Assembly (NCBI GenBank): GCA_021827205.1
Contig: JAKAWV010000006.1
Coordinates: 71,896 to 135,895, forward strand
Length of the DNA: 64,000 bases
Reading direction: 5' to 3'
Source of the DNA: Pseudomonadota bacterium
Lineage (GTDB): Bacteria > Pseudomonadota > Gammaproteobacteria > Xanthomonadales > Rhodanobacteraceae
This document shows, piece by piece, positions 44,025 to 56,044 of the stretch (the stretch's first letter is position 1; the number at the start of each line of letters is the position of its first letter). The notes under the pieces are model-generated. The model did not search any database. It worked only from the letters and a program-made list of their open reading frames with translations, and was not told where the DNA came from. The translations under genes and the position numbers were made by a program.

Positions 44025-45353
44025 ATGCGCGCGACGCGGTTCCGCTGGCTGGTGGTGGCGCTGATTTTCTTCATCACCGTGATCAATTACATCGATCGCT
44101 CGGCGATTGCCTATGCCATCGGCGCTATCGCACGCGATCTGGGCTTCGGCCACCACGACGAGGCTTTGCTGAACGGTTTCATCCTCGCCGCGTTCAGCCT
44201 GGGCTACATGTTCACCACGTTTCTCGGCAGCATTTTTGCCGACCGCCACGGCGCGCGCGTGACGCTGTTCTGGGCGGCGCTGCTGTGGTCGCTGGCGATC
44301 GGCATGACCGGCTTCGCCGTGGGCTTCGCCATGCTGGTGGTGGCGCGCGTGCTGCTGGGCGTGGCCGAAGGCCCCAACTTTCCGGCGATGAACCGCGCCG
44401 TGGCCGACTGGCTGTCCAGCCGTGAACGCGCGATCGCGCTGGGCAACGCGCTGGTGGCGGTGCCGCTGGCGCTGGCCATCGGCGCGCCCATCGTCACGCA
44501 ACTGATCCTGCACCTGTCGTGGCGCGGCATGTTCATCGTGCTGATGCTGGCCAGCCTGCTGTGGCTGCCGCTGTGGTGGTGGCTGTTCCGCGATTTCCCC
44601 GAGCACAGCACGCATGTGAATGCCGCCGAGCTGGCGCATATCCGCGACGGCGCCGCGCCCGAGCCGGATCACGCCGCAAGCGCGCGCCACGCGGCGCGGC
44701 GCAAGACACGCGGACTGTGGAAGTTCCTGCTGCGCAATCCGACCCTGCTGGCCAACGACTGGGCATTCTTCGTGTTCGGCTATTTCCTGTTTTTCTTCAT
44801 GACCTGGCTGCCCAGTTATCTGCAGCATGCCTATGGCCTGAAACTGGCCGCGGTGGGCTGGTTTTCGGTGCTGCCCTGGCTGACCGCGGCGCTGATGCTG
44901 TGGGGCACGGGCTATCTGTCGGACTGGCTGCTGCGCCGCACCGGACGCCTGCGCGTGGCGCGCTCGCACATGATCTGGGTGACGCAGTTGCTGGCCGGTC
45001 TGTGCATCCTGCCGGTGATCTTCATGCACGATCTGGGCGTGGCGCTGGTGTTCATCACCCTGGCTGTGGGCCTCGGCATGAGCAGCAACGCCTGTTTTTA
45101 CGCGGTCAACGTGGACGTGGCGCGGGCGCGCTCGGGCACCGCGCTGGGCGTGATGGATACCTTCTTCGCGCTGGCCGGGTTCATCGCGCCGGTGCTCACC
45201 GGCTGGCTGGTCGGACTGACCGGACACTATCGAGCGGCGTTCGCGCTGCTGGCGCTGCTGGCCCTGTCCTCGGTGCTGGCGGTGCTGCTGTTCCACCACC
45301 CAGACCAGAGCGCGAAACTGGAGGACAGCACCGACGCGCGCGCGGCGCCATGA
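44025..45353 (+). CDS. MFS transporter, anion:cation symporter (ACS) type
   Basis: 442 residues with 12 helices. The first-helix signature FFITVINYIDRSAIAYAIGA and the loop FADRHGARVTLFWAALLW are typical of the ACS family (ExuT/GudP-like), which imports organic acids such as hexuronates by proton symport. LLGVAEGPNFPAMNRAVADW is a second diagnostic block. The C-terminal half contains LGVMDTFFALAGFIAPVLTG. No catabolic gene is adjacent, so the substrate is unknown. Confidence 0.88.
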   Translation: MRATRFRWLVVALIFFITVINYIDRSAIAYAIGAIARDLGFGHHDEALLNGFILAAFSLGYMFTTFLGSIFADRHGARVTLFWAALLWSLAIGMTGFAVGFAMLVVARVLLGVAEGPNFPAMNRAVADWLSSRERAIALGNALVAVPLALAIGAPIVTQLILHLSWRGMFIVLMLASLLWLPLWWWLFRDFPEHSTHVNAAELAHIRDGAAPEPDHAASARHAARRKTRGLWKFLLRNPTLLANDWAFFVFGYFLFFFMTWLPSYLQHAYGLKLAAVGWFSVLPWLTAALMLWGTGYLSDWLLRRTGRLRVARSHMIWVTQLLAGLCILPVIFMHDLGVALVFITLAVGLGMSSNACFYAVNVDVARARSGTALGVMDTFFALAGFIAPVLTGWLVGLTGHYRAAFALLALLALSSVLAVLLFHHPDQSAKLEDSTDARAAP

Positions 45354-45429
45354 CGGCCAGCGGTTGTCAGCACGGGGCGCGCGCGGCTAGGCTCGCGCAT
45401 CCTCGCCGCAGCCATGGACCCGTCGCAGC

Positions 45430-47012
45430 ATGAAGCGCAGCACACGTCTGGTTCTGCTGGCACTGGTTCTGATCGTTTTTTTCGGCGGCCAATGGCTGTG
45501 GCGGCACGCGCGCACGCCGACCGTGGCCGCCGCGGTGCCGACGCAATACCGCCTCGGGCAACTCGAGTTCAAACCCTGCACGCTGCGCCAGCCGCAGAGT
45601 GGCTTGGCGACGGCCGCGTGGTGCGCGCCGTTCAACGTGCCCGAGAACTGGGCCAGGCCGGACGGCCGCAAACTGGTGCTGCGCCTGGCGCTGATCCGTG
45701 CGCGCGCGGCGCAGCCGGCGCCCGATCCGGTGCTGTACATCGCCGGCGGACCGGGACAATCGGCCATCGACACCTGGCCCGAAATCGCGCCGGCGCTGGA
45801 CGACGTGCTCGCGCAGCGCAACGTGATCCTGCTGGATCAGCGTGGCACCGGCGGCTCGGCGCCGCTGACCTGCCCCGCCGCGCCCAAGGCAACGACCCCG
45901 CCCGCGGCCCGTGCCGCCGTCGCGCGCACCGGCAAATCACGCCCCGCGCCGCAACCGGCGCTCTCTGGCACAGCACGCCTGCGCGCGACGGAAACCGAGA
46001 CCCGCGTGTGCCTGGCCGCGCTGCAGAAACGCGGATTGAACCCCGCCGACTTCACCACCACGCAGGCGGTGCAGGATCTGGCCGCGCTGCGCCGCGCGCT
46101 GGGCGATCCGCAGTTCGACCTGGTCGGCGTGTCCTACGGCACGCGTGTCGCGCAGCAGTTCCTCATGCGCTATCCGCACGCGGTGCGCAGCATGGTGCTG
46201 GACAGTGTGGTGCCCAATGCGCTGATCCTGGGCCAGGATTTCGGCGTGAATCTGGATGCCGCGCTGCGCGACGACTTTGCCCTGTGCACGCACGAGCCGG
46301 CCTGCCACAAGGCCTTTGGCGATCCCTGGACCACCCTGCTGCAACTGAAAAAGCGCCTCGAGAAAAACACCCCCGAGGTGAACTTCCGCACGCCGGATGG
46401 CTTCCAGCCGAAGCAGGAAGCCATGACCGCCGATGCCCTGGTCGGCCTGGTGCGCCTGTATGCCTATTCGCCGCTGACCGCGGCGCTGCTGCCGCTGAGC
46501 CTGCACGCCGCCAGCGCGGGCCACTACGGACCGCTGCTGGCGCAAAGCCATTTCATCAGCAGCAGCCTGCAGCACAGCCTCAACGAGGGCATGCAGTTGT
46601 CGGTGGTGTGCAGCGAGGACGTGCCGTGGCTCAAGGCCACGCCGGCCGAGGCGGCCACCTTGCTGGGCGATGCTTACATCCGCCAACTCAAGGCGCAGTG
46701 CGCGATCTGGCCGCGCGGCGTGGTACCCGCCGATTTCCACGCGCCGCTGCGCAGCAGCGTGCCCACGCTGATCCTCGAAGGCCAGTTCGATCCGGTCACC
46801 CCGCCGCGCTACGGAACGGAAGTGCTCGAGGGTCTCAGCGATGCGCGCATGCTGATCGCGGCCGGTCAGGGCCACAACGTGATCGGCGCTGGCTGCATGC
46901 CGCGTCTGGTCAAGCGTTTCATCGAGAAGCCCGAGCCACAAAAACTCGATGCGAGCTGCCTGGCGCAACTCAAGCCCACCGCACCCTTCCTCGACTACAA
47001 CGGAGCCGCGCC

Positions 47013-47016
<4 letters not shown>
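45430..47016 (+). CDS. Alpha/beta hydrolase, tripeptidyl-aminopeptidase-like (peptidase S33 / TAP)
   Basis: 528 residues. The N-terminus is a signal anchor (LVLLALVLIVFFGGQWLW). The hydrolase core shows DPVLYIAGGPGQSAID (oxyanion), VILLDQRGTGGSAPL, nucleophile FDLVGVSYGTRVAQQF, acid ILEGQFDPVTPPRYG and His IAAGQGHNVIG. The TAP-like C-terminal region confirms the S33 group, which cleaves N-terminal residues or short peptides, usually outside the cytoplasm. The stop overlaps the ABC ATPase start by 4 bases, so it is co-transcribed with an exporter. Confidence 0.88.
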
Positions 47017-47743
<727 letters not shown>

Positions 47744-47747
<4 letters not shown>

Positions 47748-48949
47748 GCCTGCGCCCGAGCTTCGCGCGCAGCCTGCGCGCCGCGTGGACGGTGTACCTC
47801 AAGGAGGTGCGCGAGAACCTGCGCGACAAGCGCACCGTGCTCAATGCGCTGATCACCGGGCCGCTGCTGGGGCCGCTCCTGTTCGGGCTGATTTTCAGCT
47901 TCACCCTGCAGCGGCAATTGGCCGACGCCGAAAAACCGCTGCCGGTGCCGGTGATCGGCGCCGCCTACGCGCCCGATCTCATCCACGCGCTGGAAGCACA
48001 GGGCATGGTGCTCAAGCCCGCGCCGAACAATGCCGCCGCCGCGATCCGCGCGCACCGGGCCGAGGTGGTGCTGGTGATCCCGCGCGACTACGACAAGGCG
48101 TGGCGCGCCGGCCAGCCCGCCGGCGTCGAGCTGTACTACGACTCGGCGCGCCAGGACAGCCGCACGCCGGTGACGCGGCTGAAGAAAATGCTGCAGGGCT
48201 ACGCCGGCATCAGCGCCGCGCAGCGCCTGCTGGTACGTGGCATCTCGCCGCTGCTGTTGCGCCCGGTGGTGGCCGAGGACCGCGACCTGGCCACGCCGCA
48301 GTCACGCAGCGCGCTGATGTTCTCGATCCTGCCGTATTTCTTCGTGCTCACCGTATTCCTCGGCGGCATGTATCTGGCCATCGACACCACCGCCGGCGAG
48401 CGCGAGCGGCAGTCGCTGGAGCCGCTGCTGGTCAACCCGGTCAGCCGCGGCACCATCCTCAGCGGCAAGCTCGCCGCGACCGTCAGCTTCGCGCTGATCA
48501 GCCTGACGCTGAGCATCATCGCCTTCGGCGTGGTCGGGCGTTTTCTGCCGGTGGAAAAACTCGACGTGGTGCTCGACCTCGGCCCGCGCTTCGCCGCCTT
48601 CGTGCTGCTGCTGATGCTGCCGCTGACGGTGCTGCTGGGCGCGCTGCAGACGCTGGTGGCGGCATTCGCCAAAAGCTACCGCGAGGCGCAGACGTATCTG
48701 TCGATCCTGATGCTGCTGCCGGTGATCCCGTCGCTGCTGCTGGCGGTGGTGCCGCTGCGCGCGCAGTTGTGGATGTACGCCGTGCCGCTGCTCGGCCAAC
48801 AGCTCGGCATCATGGATCTGGTGCGCGGCGAAGCCCTCGGCGCCCGCGAACTGGCCGCGTGCCTGATCGGCACCAGCCTCGCCGCCCTGCTCGCCTGGCT
48901 GCTGGCGCGCTGGCTGTACGCCAGCGAGCGCCTGGCGGTGTCGGCCTGA
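47744..48949 (+). CDS. ABC-2 exporter permease, NatB-like
   Basis: 401 residues, six helices with a large extracytoplasmic loop between TM1 and TM2. The N-terminus YLKEVRENLRDKRTVLNALI precedes TM1, and TM2-6 follow from ALMFSILPYFFVLTVFLGGM, containing DTTAGERERQSLEPLLVNPV, a NatB/ABC-2 signature. It pairs with the preceding ATPase. The last ~20 codons (48884-48944) recur as a near-identical 60-base copy 5.7 kb downstream. Confidence 0.9.
48884..48944 (+). repeat. Direct repeat, copy 1: 3' end of the ABC permease gene
   Basis: 61 bases inside the last codons of the permease gene, matching 54601-54660 in the same orientation with a single-base deletion and no other change. The copies bracket the mer - lacI - GH3 segment. 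Confidence 0.9.
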
Positions 48950-48965
48950 GCGTCGCGCCGCCGAC

Positions 48966-50907
<1,942 letters not shown>

Positions 50908-50921
50908 GGACTCACTCCGGC

Positions 50922-51293
50922 TCAGTAAAACAGGGGCAGAACATAGGGAAACAGCAGGGCGACCAGCACCAGCACGACCACCACCCAGAAAATCAGCTTG
51001 TAGGCGCTGCGCACCGGCGGCAGTGCGCAGACCTCGCCCGGCGCGCAAGCCTGCGGGCGCCGGAAGATGCGCCGATAGGCAAATGCCAGTGCCAGCAGCG
51101 CTGCGCCGATGAAGAAGGGGCGGTAGGGTTCCAGCACGGTCAAATTGCCGATCCAGGCGCCGCTGACGCCCAAGCCGACCAGCAGCAGCGGACCCAGACA
51201 GCAGGTGGAGGCCAGGATGGCGGCCAGGCCGCCCAACGCCAGGGCGCCGGCGCGCCCGACTGGTACATCGTTGTCGTGCGGCGTCGTTGCCAT
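50922..51293 (-). CDS. merT: Mercuric ion transport protein MerT
   Basis: 123 residues from ATG 51293. Three membrane helices. The vicinal Cys pair lies in the first (AILASTCCLGPLLLVGLG) and the second Cys pair in the cytoplasmic loop (ACAPGEVCALPP). It carries Hg(II) from MerP to MerA. GGTGA-type ribosome site at a good distance. The promoter is the mer operator upstream. Confidence 0.95.
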   Translation of the reverse strand: MATTPHDNDVPVGRAGALALGGLAAILASTCCLGPLLLVGLGVSGAWIGNLTVLEPYRPFFIGAALLALAFAYRRIFRRPQACAPGEVCALPPVRSAYKLIFWVVVVLVLVALLFPYVLPLFY

Positions 51294-51326
51294 CACTCAC
51301 CTCGCTTCGGATGAACCACGCGGCTA

Positions 51327-51357
51327 AGCTTCCGACCGTACCGCGGTACGGAGTCAA
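51327..51357 (-). promoter_or_regulatory. MerR-controlled merT promoter and operator
   Basis: On the minus strand a -35 TTGACT (51352-51357) and a -10-like GAAGCT (51327-51332) are 19 bases apart, the overlong spacing used by MerR. The spacer contains the perfect dyad CCGTACC-GC-GGTACGG (51336-51351), matching the known mer operator core CCGTAC...GTACGG. Confidence 0.9.
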
Positions 51358-51361
51358 GCCC

Positions 51362-51970
51362 ATGCCCATGACGATGCCCATGACCATCGGCGTACTGGCG
51401 CAGGCAGCCGGCGTCAATGTGGAAACCGTGCGCTACTACCAGCGTCGCGGCCTGCTGGACCAGCCCGTGCGTCCGCTGGGTGGCATGCGCCGCTACGACG
51501 AGGCCGCGCTGCGCCGTCTGCAATTCATTCGTCAGTGCCAGACGCTGGGCTTCACCCTCGAGGAAGTGGCCGAGCTGCTGACGCTGGACGATGGGCGTCA
51601 TTGCGCCGAGGCGTCCGCGCTGGCGGCGCACAAGCTGGAGGACGTGCGCGCACGTCTGGCGCAACTGCAGCGCATCGAGCGCGTGCTGGCGCAGTTGCTC
51701 GCACAATGCCGGCGCAGCCGCGGCCTGATGCGCTGCCCGCTGATCGACGCGCTGTCCGCAGCGCGCGGCAGCTCGCATTCGCGCTGCCGGCCGGTGGCGC
51801 GGCCACGGTCGAAATCGATACCACGCATACATGAGCACGATATCCACCGACAGCCAGGAAACCAGCTCCGAGCTGCAGCAGCGGCTGCCGCCCAAGGCAC
51901 CACGGCTGGGGGACGTCGCGCGCGCCGCGGGCGTCTCGCCGAAGACGGCCTCGCGCGTGATCAACAATGA
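51362..51970 (+). CDS. merR: Mercury-responsive regulator MerR, with an atypical C-terminal extension
   Basis: 202 residues from ATG 51362 (GGAG eight bases upstream). The winged helix is MTIGVLAQAAGVNVETVRYYQ. The three Hg(II)-binding Cys are in place: DDGRHCAEA and the pair CRRSRGLMRC. It activates the divergent merTPA promoter. Normal MerR ends at about 144 residues near CPLIDALS; here the frame reads on for ~60 basic, low-complexity residues and overlaps the lacI fragment by 140 bases. Probably the original end was lost at a recombination junction, since all functional residues precede the tail. Confidence 0.9.
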   Translation: MPMTMPMTIGVLAQAAGVNVETVRYYQRRGLLDQPVRPLGGMRRYDEAALRRLQFIRQCQTLGFTLEEVAELLTLDDGRHCAEASALAAHKLEDVRARLAQLQRIERVLAQLLAQCRRSRGLMRCPLIDALSAARGSSHSRCRPVARPRSKSIPRIHEHDIHRQPGNQLRAAAAAAAQGTTAGGRRARRGRLAEDGLARDQQ

Positions 51971-52399
51971 ACGCAGCGCGCGCACCGAAGTCCGCGAAAA
52001 GGTCTGGGCCGCGGTGAAATCGCTGCGCTACGTGCCGCATCCCTCGGCGCGCAGCCTGGCCGCCAACCGTTCGTTTCAGATCGGCCTGCTGAACGCAACG
52101 CGGTGAAGGACATCCTCGACGACATGGCGACCGGTGTACTGTGGGCGGCGGCACAGTCGGGAATCGAGGTTCCCGGGCGGCTGTCGGTATGCGGTTTCGA
52201 CGACATGCCCATCTCGCGGCAAGTCTGGCCGCCGCTGACGACAGTGCGGCAGCCCTGCCGCCTGATGGGCCAGATCGCCGCGCAACAACTGATCAATGCC
52301 ATCGAAAAGCCCGGCAGCGGCCGGATGGTCGTCCTTCCCTATGAGCTGTGCACGCGCGGGTCCACGGCGCCGCCCGGCGATTCCTCGCGTCCCGGCTGA
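51831..52399 (+). pseudogene. LacI-family regulator with large internal deletion
   Basis: ATG 51831 opens a LacI DNA-binding domain (RLGDVARAAGVSPKTASRVI) and SLRYVPHPSARSLAANRS, then FQIGLLN, and stops at 52106. A second frame (52103-52399) carries the C-terminal end of the same protein: DDMATGVLWAAAQSGIEV, LSVCGFDDMPISRQVWPP and LTTVRQPCRLMGQIAAQQL. The ~180 residues of the ligand-binding core between them are gone, and the joint also shifts the frame. The adjacent GH3 gene was probably its target. Confidence 0.85.
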
Positions 52400-52458
52400 G
52401 CGGCGCAACCCGCCGATTCGCGCAGCGGCAACCCGACAACACCCATCGGAGAAAAATC

Positions 52459-54471
52459 ATGTCCTTGAATGAACGCCATGCACCCGCGCCGACGCGGCGG
52501 ATGTTGACCTGCGCGGCGCTGATCGCACTGGCCTGCGCCGCGAGCGCGCCAGCGTGGTCCGCCACGGGCGCGCTCTCCACCACCGTGCACCCTGCGCTGT
52601 GGCCGCGGGTGCAGTGGCCGCTGCCGGAGAGCCCGCGCCTGCAGCAGCGCATCGCGGCCATCATCGCCCGCATGACGGTGCCCGAGAAGGTCGGCCAGAT
52701 CATCCAGGCCGACATCGACTTCGTCACGCCAGAGCAGGTCGCGAAGTATCACCTCGGCTCGATCCTCACCGGCGCCGATTCCGGGCCGGACAAGAATCCC
52801 ATCGCCACCGCGCAACAATGGCTGCGGCTGGCCGACCGGTACCAGGCGGCGGCGCTGCAGGGCTCCGGCATTCCACTGCTGTTCGGCGCCGACTGCGTGC
52901 ATGGCGCGCAGAAGATCGTCGGCGCCACGCTGTATCCGCAGAACATCGCGCTGGGCGCCACGCGCGATCCGGCTCTGGTCGAAAAAATCGAGGCGGCCAC
53001 CGCCGAGGAAATGCGCACGGTCGGTTTCAACTGGGCCTTCGCGCCGGGCGTGATGGTGCCGCAGAACGACCGCTGGGGACGCGTTTACGAGGGCTTCTCG
53101 CAAGATCCGGCGCTGGTCGCGCGCATGGCGCGCGCGGCGGTGCTGGGTTTCCAGGGCACGCCCGGCACGCCGGATTTTCTCGATGCCCGGCATGTCGCGG
53201 CCACCGCCAAGCATTTCCTGGGCGACGGCTCGACCACCGACGGCATCGACGAGGGCGACGCCGAGGTGTCCGAGCGCGATCTGATCCGCGTCGCCGACGC
53301 CGGCTATCCGCCCGCCATCGCGGCCGGCGTGCAGGCCATCATGGTCTCGTACTCGAGCTGGAACGGCGTCAAGATGAGCGCCAACCGCGCGCTGCTGACC
53401 GATGTGCTGAAGCGGCGCATGGATTTCGGCGGCTTTCTGATCAGCGACTGGGACGCGGTGCGCCAACTGCCCGGCTGCGTCGGCGCCGCGTGCCCGAAAG
53501 CCATCGACGCCGGCATCGACATGGCGATGGAGCCGAATAACTGGCGCGCCTTCTACACCAACACGCTGCGCGAGGTCGAAAAAGGCAGTATCCCGATGCA
53601 GCGCCTCGATCACGCCGTGGCCCGCATCCTCGCCGTCAAGCTGCGCATGGGCCTGTTTACGCAAGGGCTGCCCTCGCAACAGCCGCTGGGCGGCAAGTTC
53701 GATCTGATCGGCTCGGCCGCGCACCGCGCGCTGGCCCGACAGGCCGTGCGCGAGTCGCTGGTACTGCTGAAGAACGCGCACCATCTGCTGCCGCTGAAGC
53801 CCGGCCAGCGCGTGCTGGTGGCCGGCCCCGGCGCCGACAGCCTGCCGCTGCAAAACGGCGGCTGGACGCTGACCTGGCAGGGCACCGGCACCAACAATGC
53901 CGACTTCCCCGGCGCCACCAGCATCTGGGCGGGCATCCGGCAGGCGGTCGCTGCCGCGGGCGGCACGGCCGAGCTGTCCGTCGAGGGCCGCTACACGCGC
54001 AAGCCCGATGTGGCGATCGTGGTCTACGGCGAGAAGCCCTATGCCGAATATCTCGGCGACCGCCCCAACCTCGAGTTCGAGCCGCGCGATGGCGCCACGC
54101 TGCGGCTGTTGCGGCGCTTGCGGCAGGCGGGCATTCCCGTGGTCTCGATATTCCTCACCGGCCGGCCGCTGTGGGTCAACCGTGAGATCAACGCATCAAA
54201 CGCCTTCGTCGTGGCCTGGCTGCCCGGTTCCGAAGGCGAAGGCGTGGCCGACGTGCTGTTCCGCAAGCCGGATGGCGGCATCGCTTTCGACTTCCGCGGC
54301 AAGCTGCCGGCGGCCTGGCCGATCAACGCGGTGGACCAGCCCGGCCTCGACGGACCGCACGCCCTGTTCCCCTATGGCTACGGATTGAACGACGCGGACA
54401 ACGGCGATCTGCGCACGCTGCCGACCGCGTCGGGCATCGAGCCCGGCGCCATCGCCGTGGCCGGGCGCTGA
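52459..54471 (+). CDS. Glycoside hydrolase family 3 (beta-glucosidase / exo-1,4-beta-glucosidase type)
   Basis: 670 residues from ATG 52459 (CGGAGA upstream). The signal peptide ends ALIALACAASAPAWSA. The N-terminal (alpha/beta)8 domain contains the nucleophile Asp in GGFLISDWDAVRQL and substrate-binding ATAKHFLGDG. The second domain has VRESLVLLKNAHHLLPLKPG and the acid/base Glu in VVYGEKPYAEYLGD; it ends FPYGYGLND. It should hydrolyse beta-glucosides in the periplasm or outside. Xanthomonad relatives of this type are often ~150-200 residues longer with an extra C-terminal domain, so this one is short. It is bracketed by direct repeats together with the mer genes. Confidence 0.9.
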   Translation: MSLNERHAPAPTRRMLTCAALIALACAASAPAWSATGALSTTVHPALWPRVQWPLPESPRLQQRIAAIIARMTVPEKVGQIIQADIDFVTPEQVAKYHLGSILTGADSGPDKNPIATAQQWLRLADRYQAAALQGSGIPLLFGADCVHGAQKIVGATLYPQNIALGATRDPALVEKIEAATAEEMRTVGFNWAFAPGVMVPQNDRWGRVYEGFSQDPALVARMARAAVLGFQGTPGTPDFLDARHVAATAKHFLGDGSTTDGIDEGDAEVSERDLIRVADAGYPPAIAAGVQAIMVSYSSWNGVKMSANRALLTDVLKRRMDFGGFLISDWDAVRQLPGCVGAACPKAIDAGIDMAMEPNNWRAFYTNTLREVEKGSIPMQRLDHAVARILAVKLRMGLFTQGLPSQQPLGGKFDLIGSAAHRALARQAVRESLVLLKNAHHLLPLKPGQRVLVAGPGADSLPLQNGGWTLTWQGTGTNNADFPGATSIWAGIRQAVAAAGGTAELSVEGRYTRKPDVAIVVYGEKPYAEYLGDRPNLEFEPRDGATLRLLRRLRQAGIPVVSIFLTGRPLWVNREINASNAFVVAWLPGSEGEGVADVLFRKPDGGIAFDFRGKLPAAWPINAVDQPGLDGPHALFPYGYGLNDADNGDLRTLPTASGIEPGAIAVAGR

Positions 54472-54869
54472 AGCCCGCCGTCATCGATCAGCCGCGCCGT
54501 ATCGTCACGGATTCGCGTCTGCCCATGCATCCACCGGCGCGGACCACAACATGCAAACCATCGCCACATCCCGCGCGCAGGCGCACCGCCATGCCGCCTC
54601 GCCCTGCTCGCCTGGCTGCGGCGCGCTGGCTGTACGCCAGCGAGCGCCTGGCGGTGTCGGGTTGAGTCACGTCTCCTGCAAGACGCGTTGCGACATCGCG
54701 CCATCGGGCGCTCCCCGTCGTCCGGATCGTGCGCATTCGCCTGCACGCACAACTTCTCAATGCCCGGGGCGAAAGGCCACATGGGTACCTTTCGTAAACC
54801 CAACGCCCGAGTTCACCCGCTCGCGAAAGTGGGCGAAGCCTGCTGGAGCGGTTCCGCTGCAACTGGTGG
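54472..54869. other. Intergenic stretch with no gene, holding direct-repeat copy 2
   Basis: No coding sequence can be supported. The only structured part is the copy of the ABC permease 3' end at 54601-54660; before and after it nothing is recognisable. The region marks the right border of the mer - GH3 segment. Confidence 0.7.
54601..54660 (+). repeat. Direct repeat, copy 2: orphan copy of the ABC permease 3' end
   Basis: 60 bases matching 48884-48944 with one base missing (CTGCTGGCGC against CTGCGGCGC), followed within a few bases by a stop. It has no gene of its own. The near-perfect identity implies a recent duplication or integration. Confidence 0.9.
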
Positions 54870-55286
54870 TTAGTCCCGCTCGCCAAAAGGAACGCCCCGT
54901 GCATCCTGCGGGAGCGAATCGCGGATGTCGACCCATGGTGCCTTCGAGCCAACCATGAAATGAACCTCCACCGACACGTGCGGATCCGAGTCCAGCGTTC
55001 CAAGCCGAAACCCCAGGAACGTTGGATCAGCTTCATCTCGTTTGAAGATTGGCGATCCGCAGCAACTCGCAAAGTAGCGACGTACACCGTGGCTCGACTC
55101 CCAGTCGGATAGGAGTTCTTCGCCAGCCACGACAACAAAGTCGCTCGCAGCCACGCCTGCGGTGGTACCAAAGCTGGAACCCGAGTGTTTGCGACAACGC
55201 CAACAATGACAGTACGTCACGGGGCCAAGCAGGTTTCCCCGAATCTCGTACCGAACGCGCCCACATGCGCATGATCCTCTGAGCAT
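54870..55286 (-). CDS. GFA/CENP-V family zinc protein
   Basis: 138 residues from ATG 55286 (AAGGAG upstream). Zinc-ligand motifs in order: LRGSCACGRVRYEI, TYCHCWRCRKHSGSSFGT and FASCCGSPIFKR. The C-terminal LGTLDSDPHVSVEVHFMVGS and WVDIRDSLPQ are typical. The enzyme activity, if any, is unknown; the name comes from one characterised formaldehyde-glutathione enzyme. It is a single gene. Its base composition is lower in GC than its neighbours, as is that of the next toxin module, so this short region may be acquired. Confidence 0.88.
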   Translation of the reverse strand: MLRGSCACGRVRYEIRGNLLGPVTYCHCWRCRKHSGSSFGTTAGVAASDFVVVAGEELLSDWESSHGVRRYFASCCGSPIFKRDEADPTFLGFRLGTLDSDPHVSVEVHFMVGSKAPWVDIRDSLPQDARGVPFGERD

Positions 55287-55380
55287 GTGCTGCTCCTTCT
55301 GATTTGTCGTACCGCTCAAGCGAGCCGCCCGAGATACCCGGCGCGAGCCCCGCGCAGCGCGGTGAGCGTCCGGATCGGTG

Positions 55381-55692
55381 TTAGACCGAAGCATCACGAA
55401 AAGCGCGCAATACTGAATTGATGCGCGTTTGATAGCCAGGCCCCTGTGCCTTGAACCATTCAATCACGTCCTCGTCGACGCGCAACGACACGGCGACCTT
55501 TGATGGCTGTGGCTGTAACCCTCGACGTACCATGCTGCGGATAATGTGCCGGACGTCGGCTTCGGGGTGCTCGCGAGTGACCGCACCGGCAGGGCCGGTC
55601 TTGAGTTTGGCCCAGTCAGTCTTGGATTTGGTCGAAGTAGATTTGGGCTTCACGTTGCGTGGCTTTGCGGAAGGAGATAACGCGGATTTCAT
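55381..55692 (-). CDS. brnA: BrnA-type antitoxin
   Basis: 103 residues from ATG 55692. The N-terminal half is Lys/Ser-rich and basic. The C-terminal half is a ribbon-helix-helix DNA-binding unit: SKVAVSLRVDEDVIEWFKAQ, then GYQTRINSVLRAFRD. It neutralises BrnT and represses the module. Its start is 77 bases inside the end of brnT. Confidence 0.88.
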   Translation of the reverse strand: MKSALSPSAKPRNVKPKSTSTKSKTDWAKLKTGPAGAVTREHPEADVRHIIRSMVRRGLQPQPSKVAVSLRVDEDVIEWFKAQGPGYQTRINSVLRAFRDASV

Positions 55693-55891
55693 GCTCGGTC
55701 TCCGTATGAACGATGGACACCGGAGTTCCAGCAAGCAGGCCAAGGGTGACGAACCGCTGCTCGCCGTACGCGAACCGATCGTCCTCGAACGTGAACGCGA
55801 GGCCATCGAACACCAGCGGAGCATCGACGAAGTCGAGCCCGTGAACTTTCAAGTGCGCGACGCGTTTGGCCTTTGACCAAGTGAACTCCAT
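55616..55891 (-). CDS. brnT: BrnT-type ribonuclease toxin
   Basis: 91 residues. BrnT has a RelE-like fold and cuts RNA. Diagnostic parts: MEFTWSKAKRVAHLKVHGLD, FVDAPLVFDG, the Arg/Glu pair around FAYGEQRFVTLG and the closing IRVISFRKATQREAQIY. Toxin precedes antitoxin, as is usual for brnTA, with a 77-base overlap. The palindrome upstream is the likely operator. Confidence 0.9.
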   Translation of the reverse strand: MEFTWSKAKRVAHLKVHGLDFVDAPLVFDGLAFTFEDDRFAYGEQRFVTLGLLAGTPVSIVHTETEHEIRVISFRKATQREAQIYFDQIQD

Positions 55892-55897
55892 GACAAA

Positions 55898-55909
55898 CTG
55901 TATATACAG
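55898..55909 (-). promoter_or_regulatory. brnTA operator palindrome
   Basis: CTGTATATACAG, a perfect 12-base palindrome, lies seven bases before the brnT ATG and probably overlaps the -10 box. BrnA ribbon-helix-helix dimers would bind such a site. Confidence 0.6.
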
Positions 55910-56044
55910 ATCGTCACACCGTCAAGAAGCTCTTGCTTCAGCCAACTCCCGCAATCAGCGGCGCAATCTCGCGGAGCGGGTGAGCGTCCGCTGCATTGGG
56001 TTGTTGGGCGTCGCCTCGACGCGACTTTGGCTAGATGTTCCGCA

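Noticed and set aside
43284..45299. 671-codon minus-strand frame covering the MFS gene
   Set aside because: Only the last 190 codons (PepSY protein) have a signal peptide and a family match. The upstream part is antisense to the MFS transporter.
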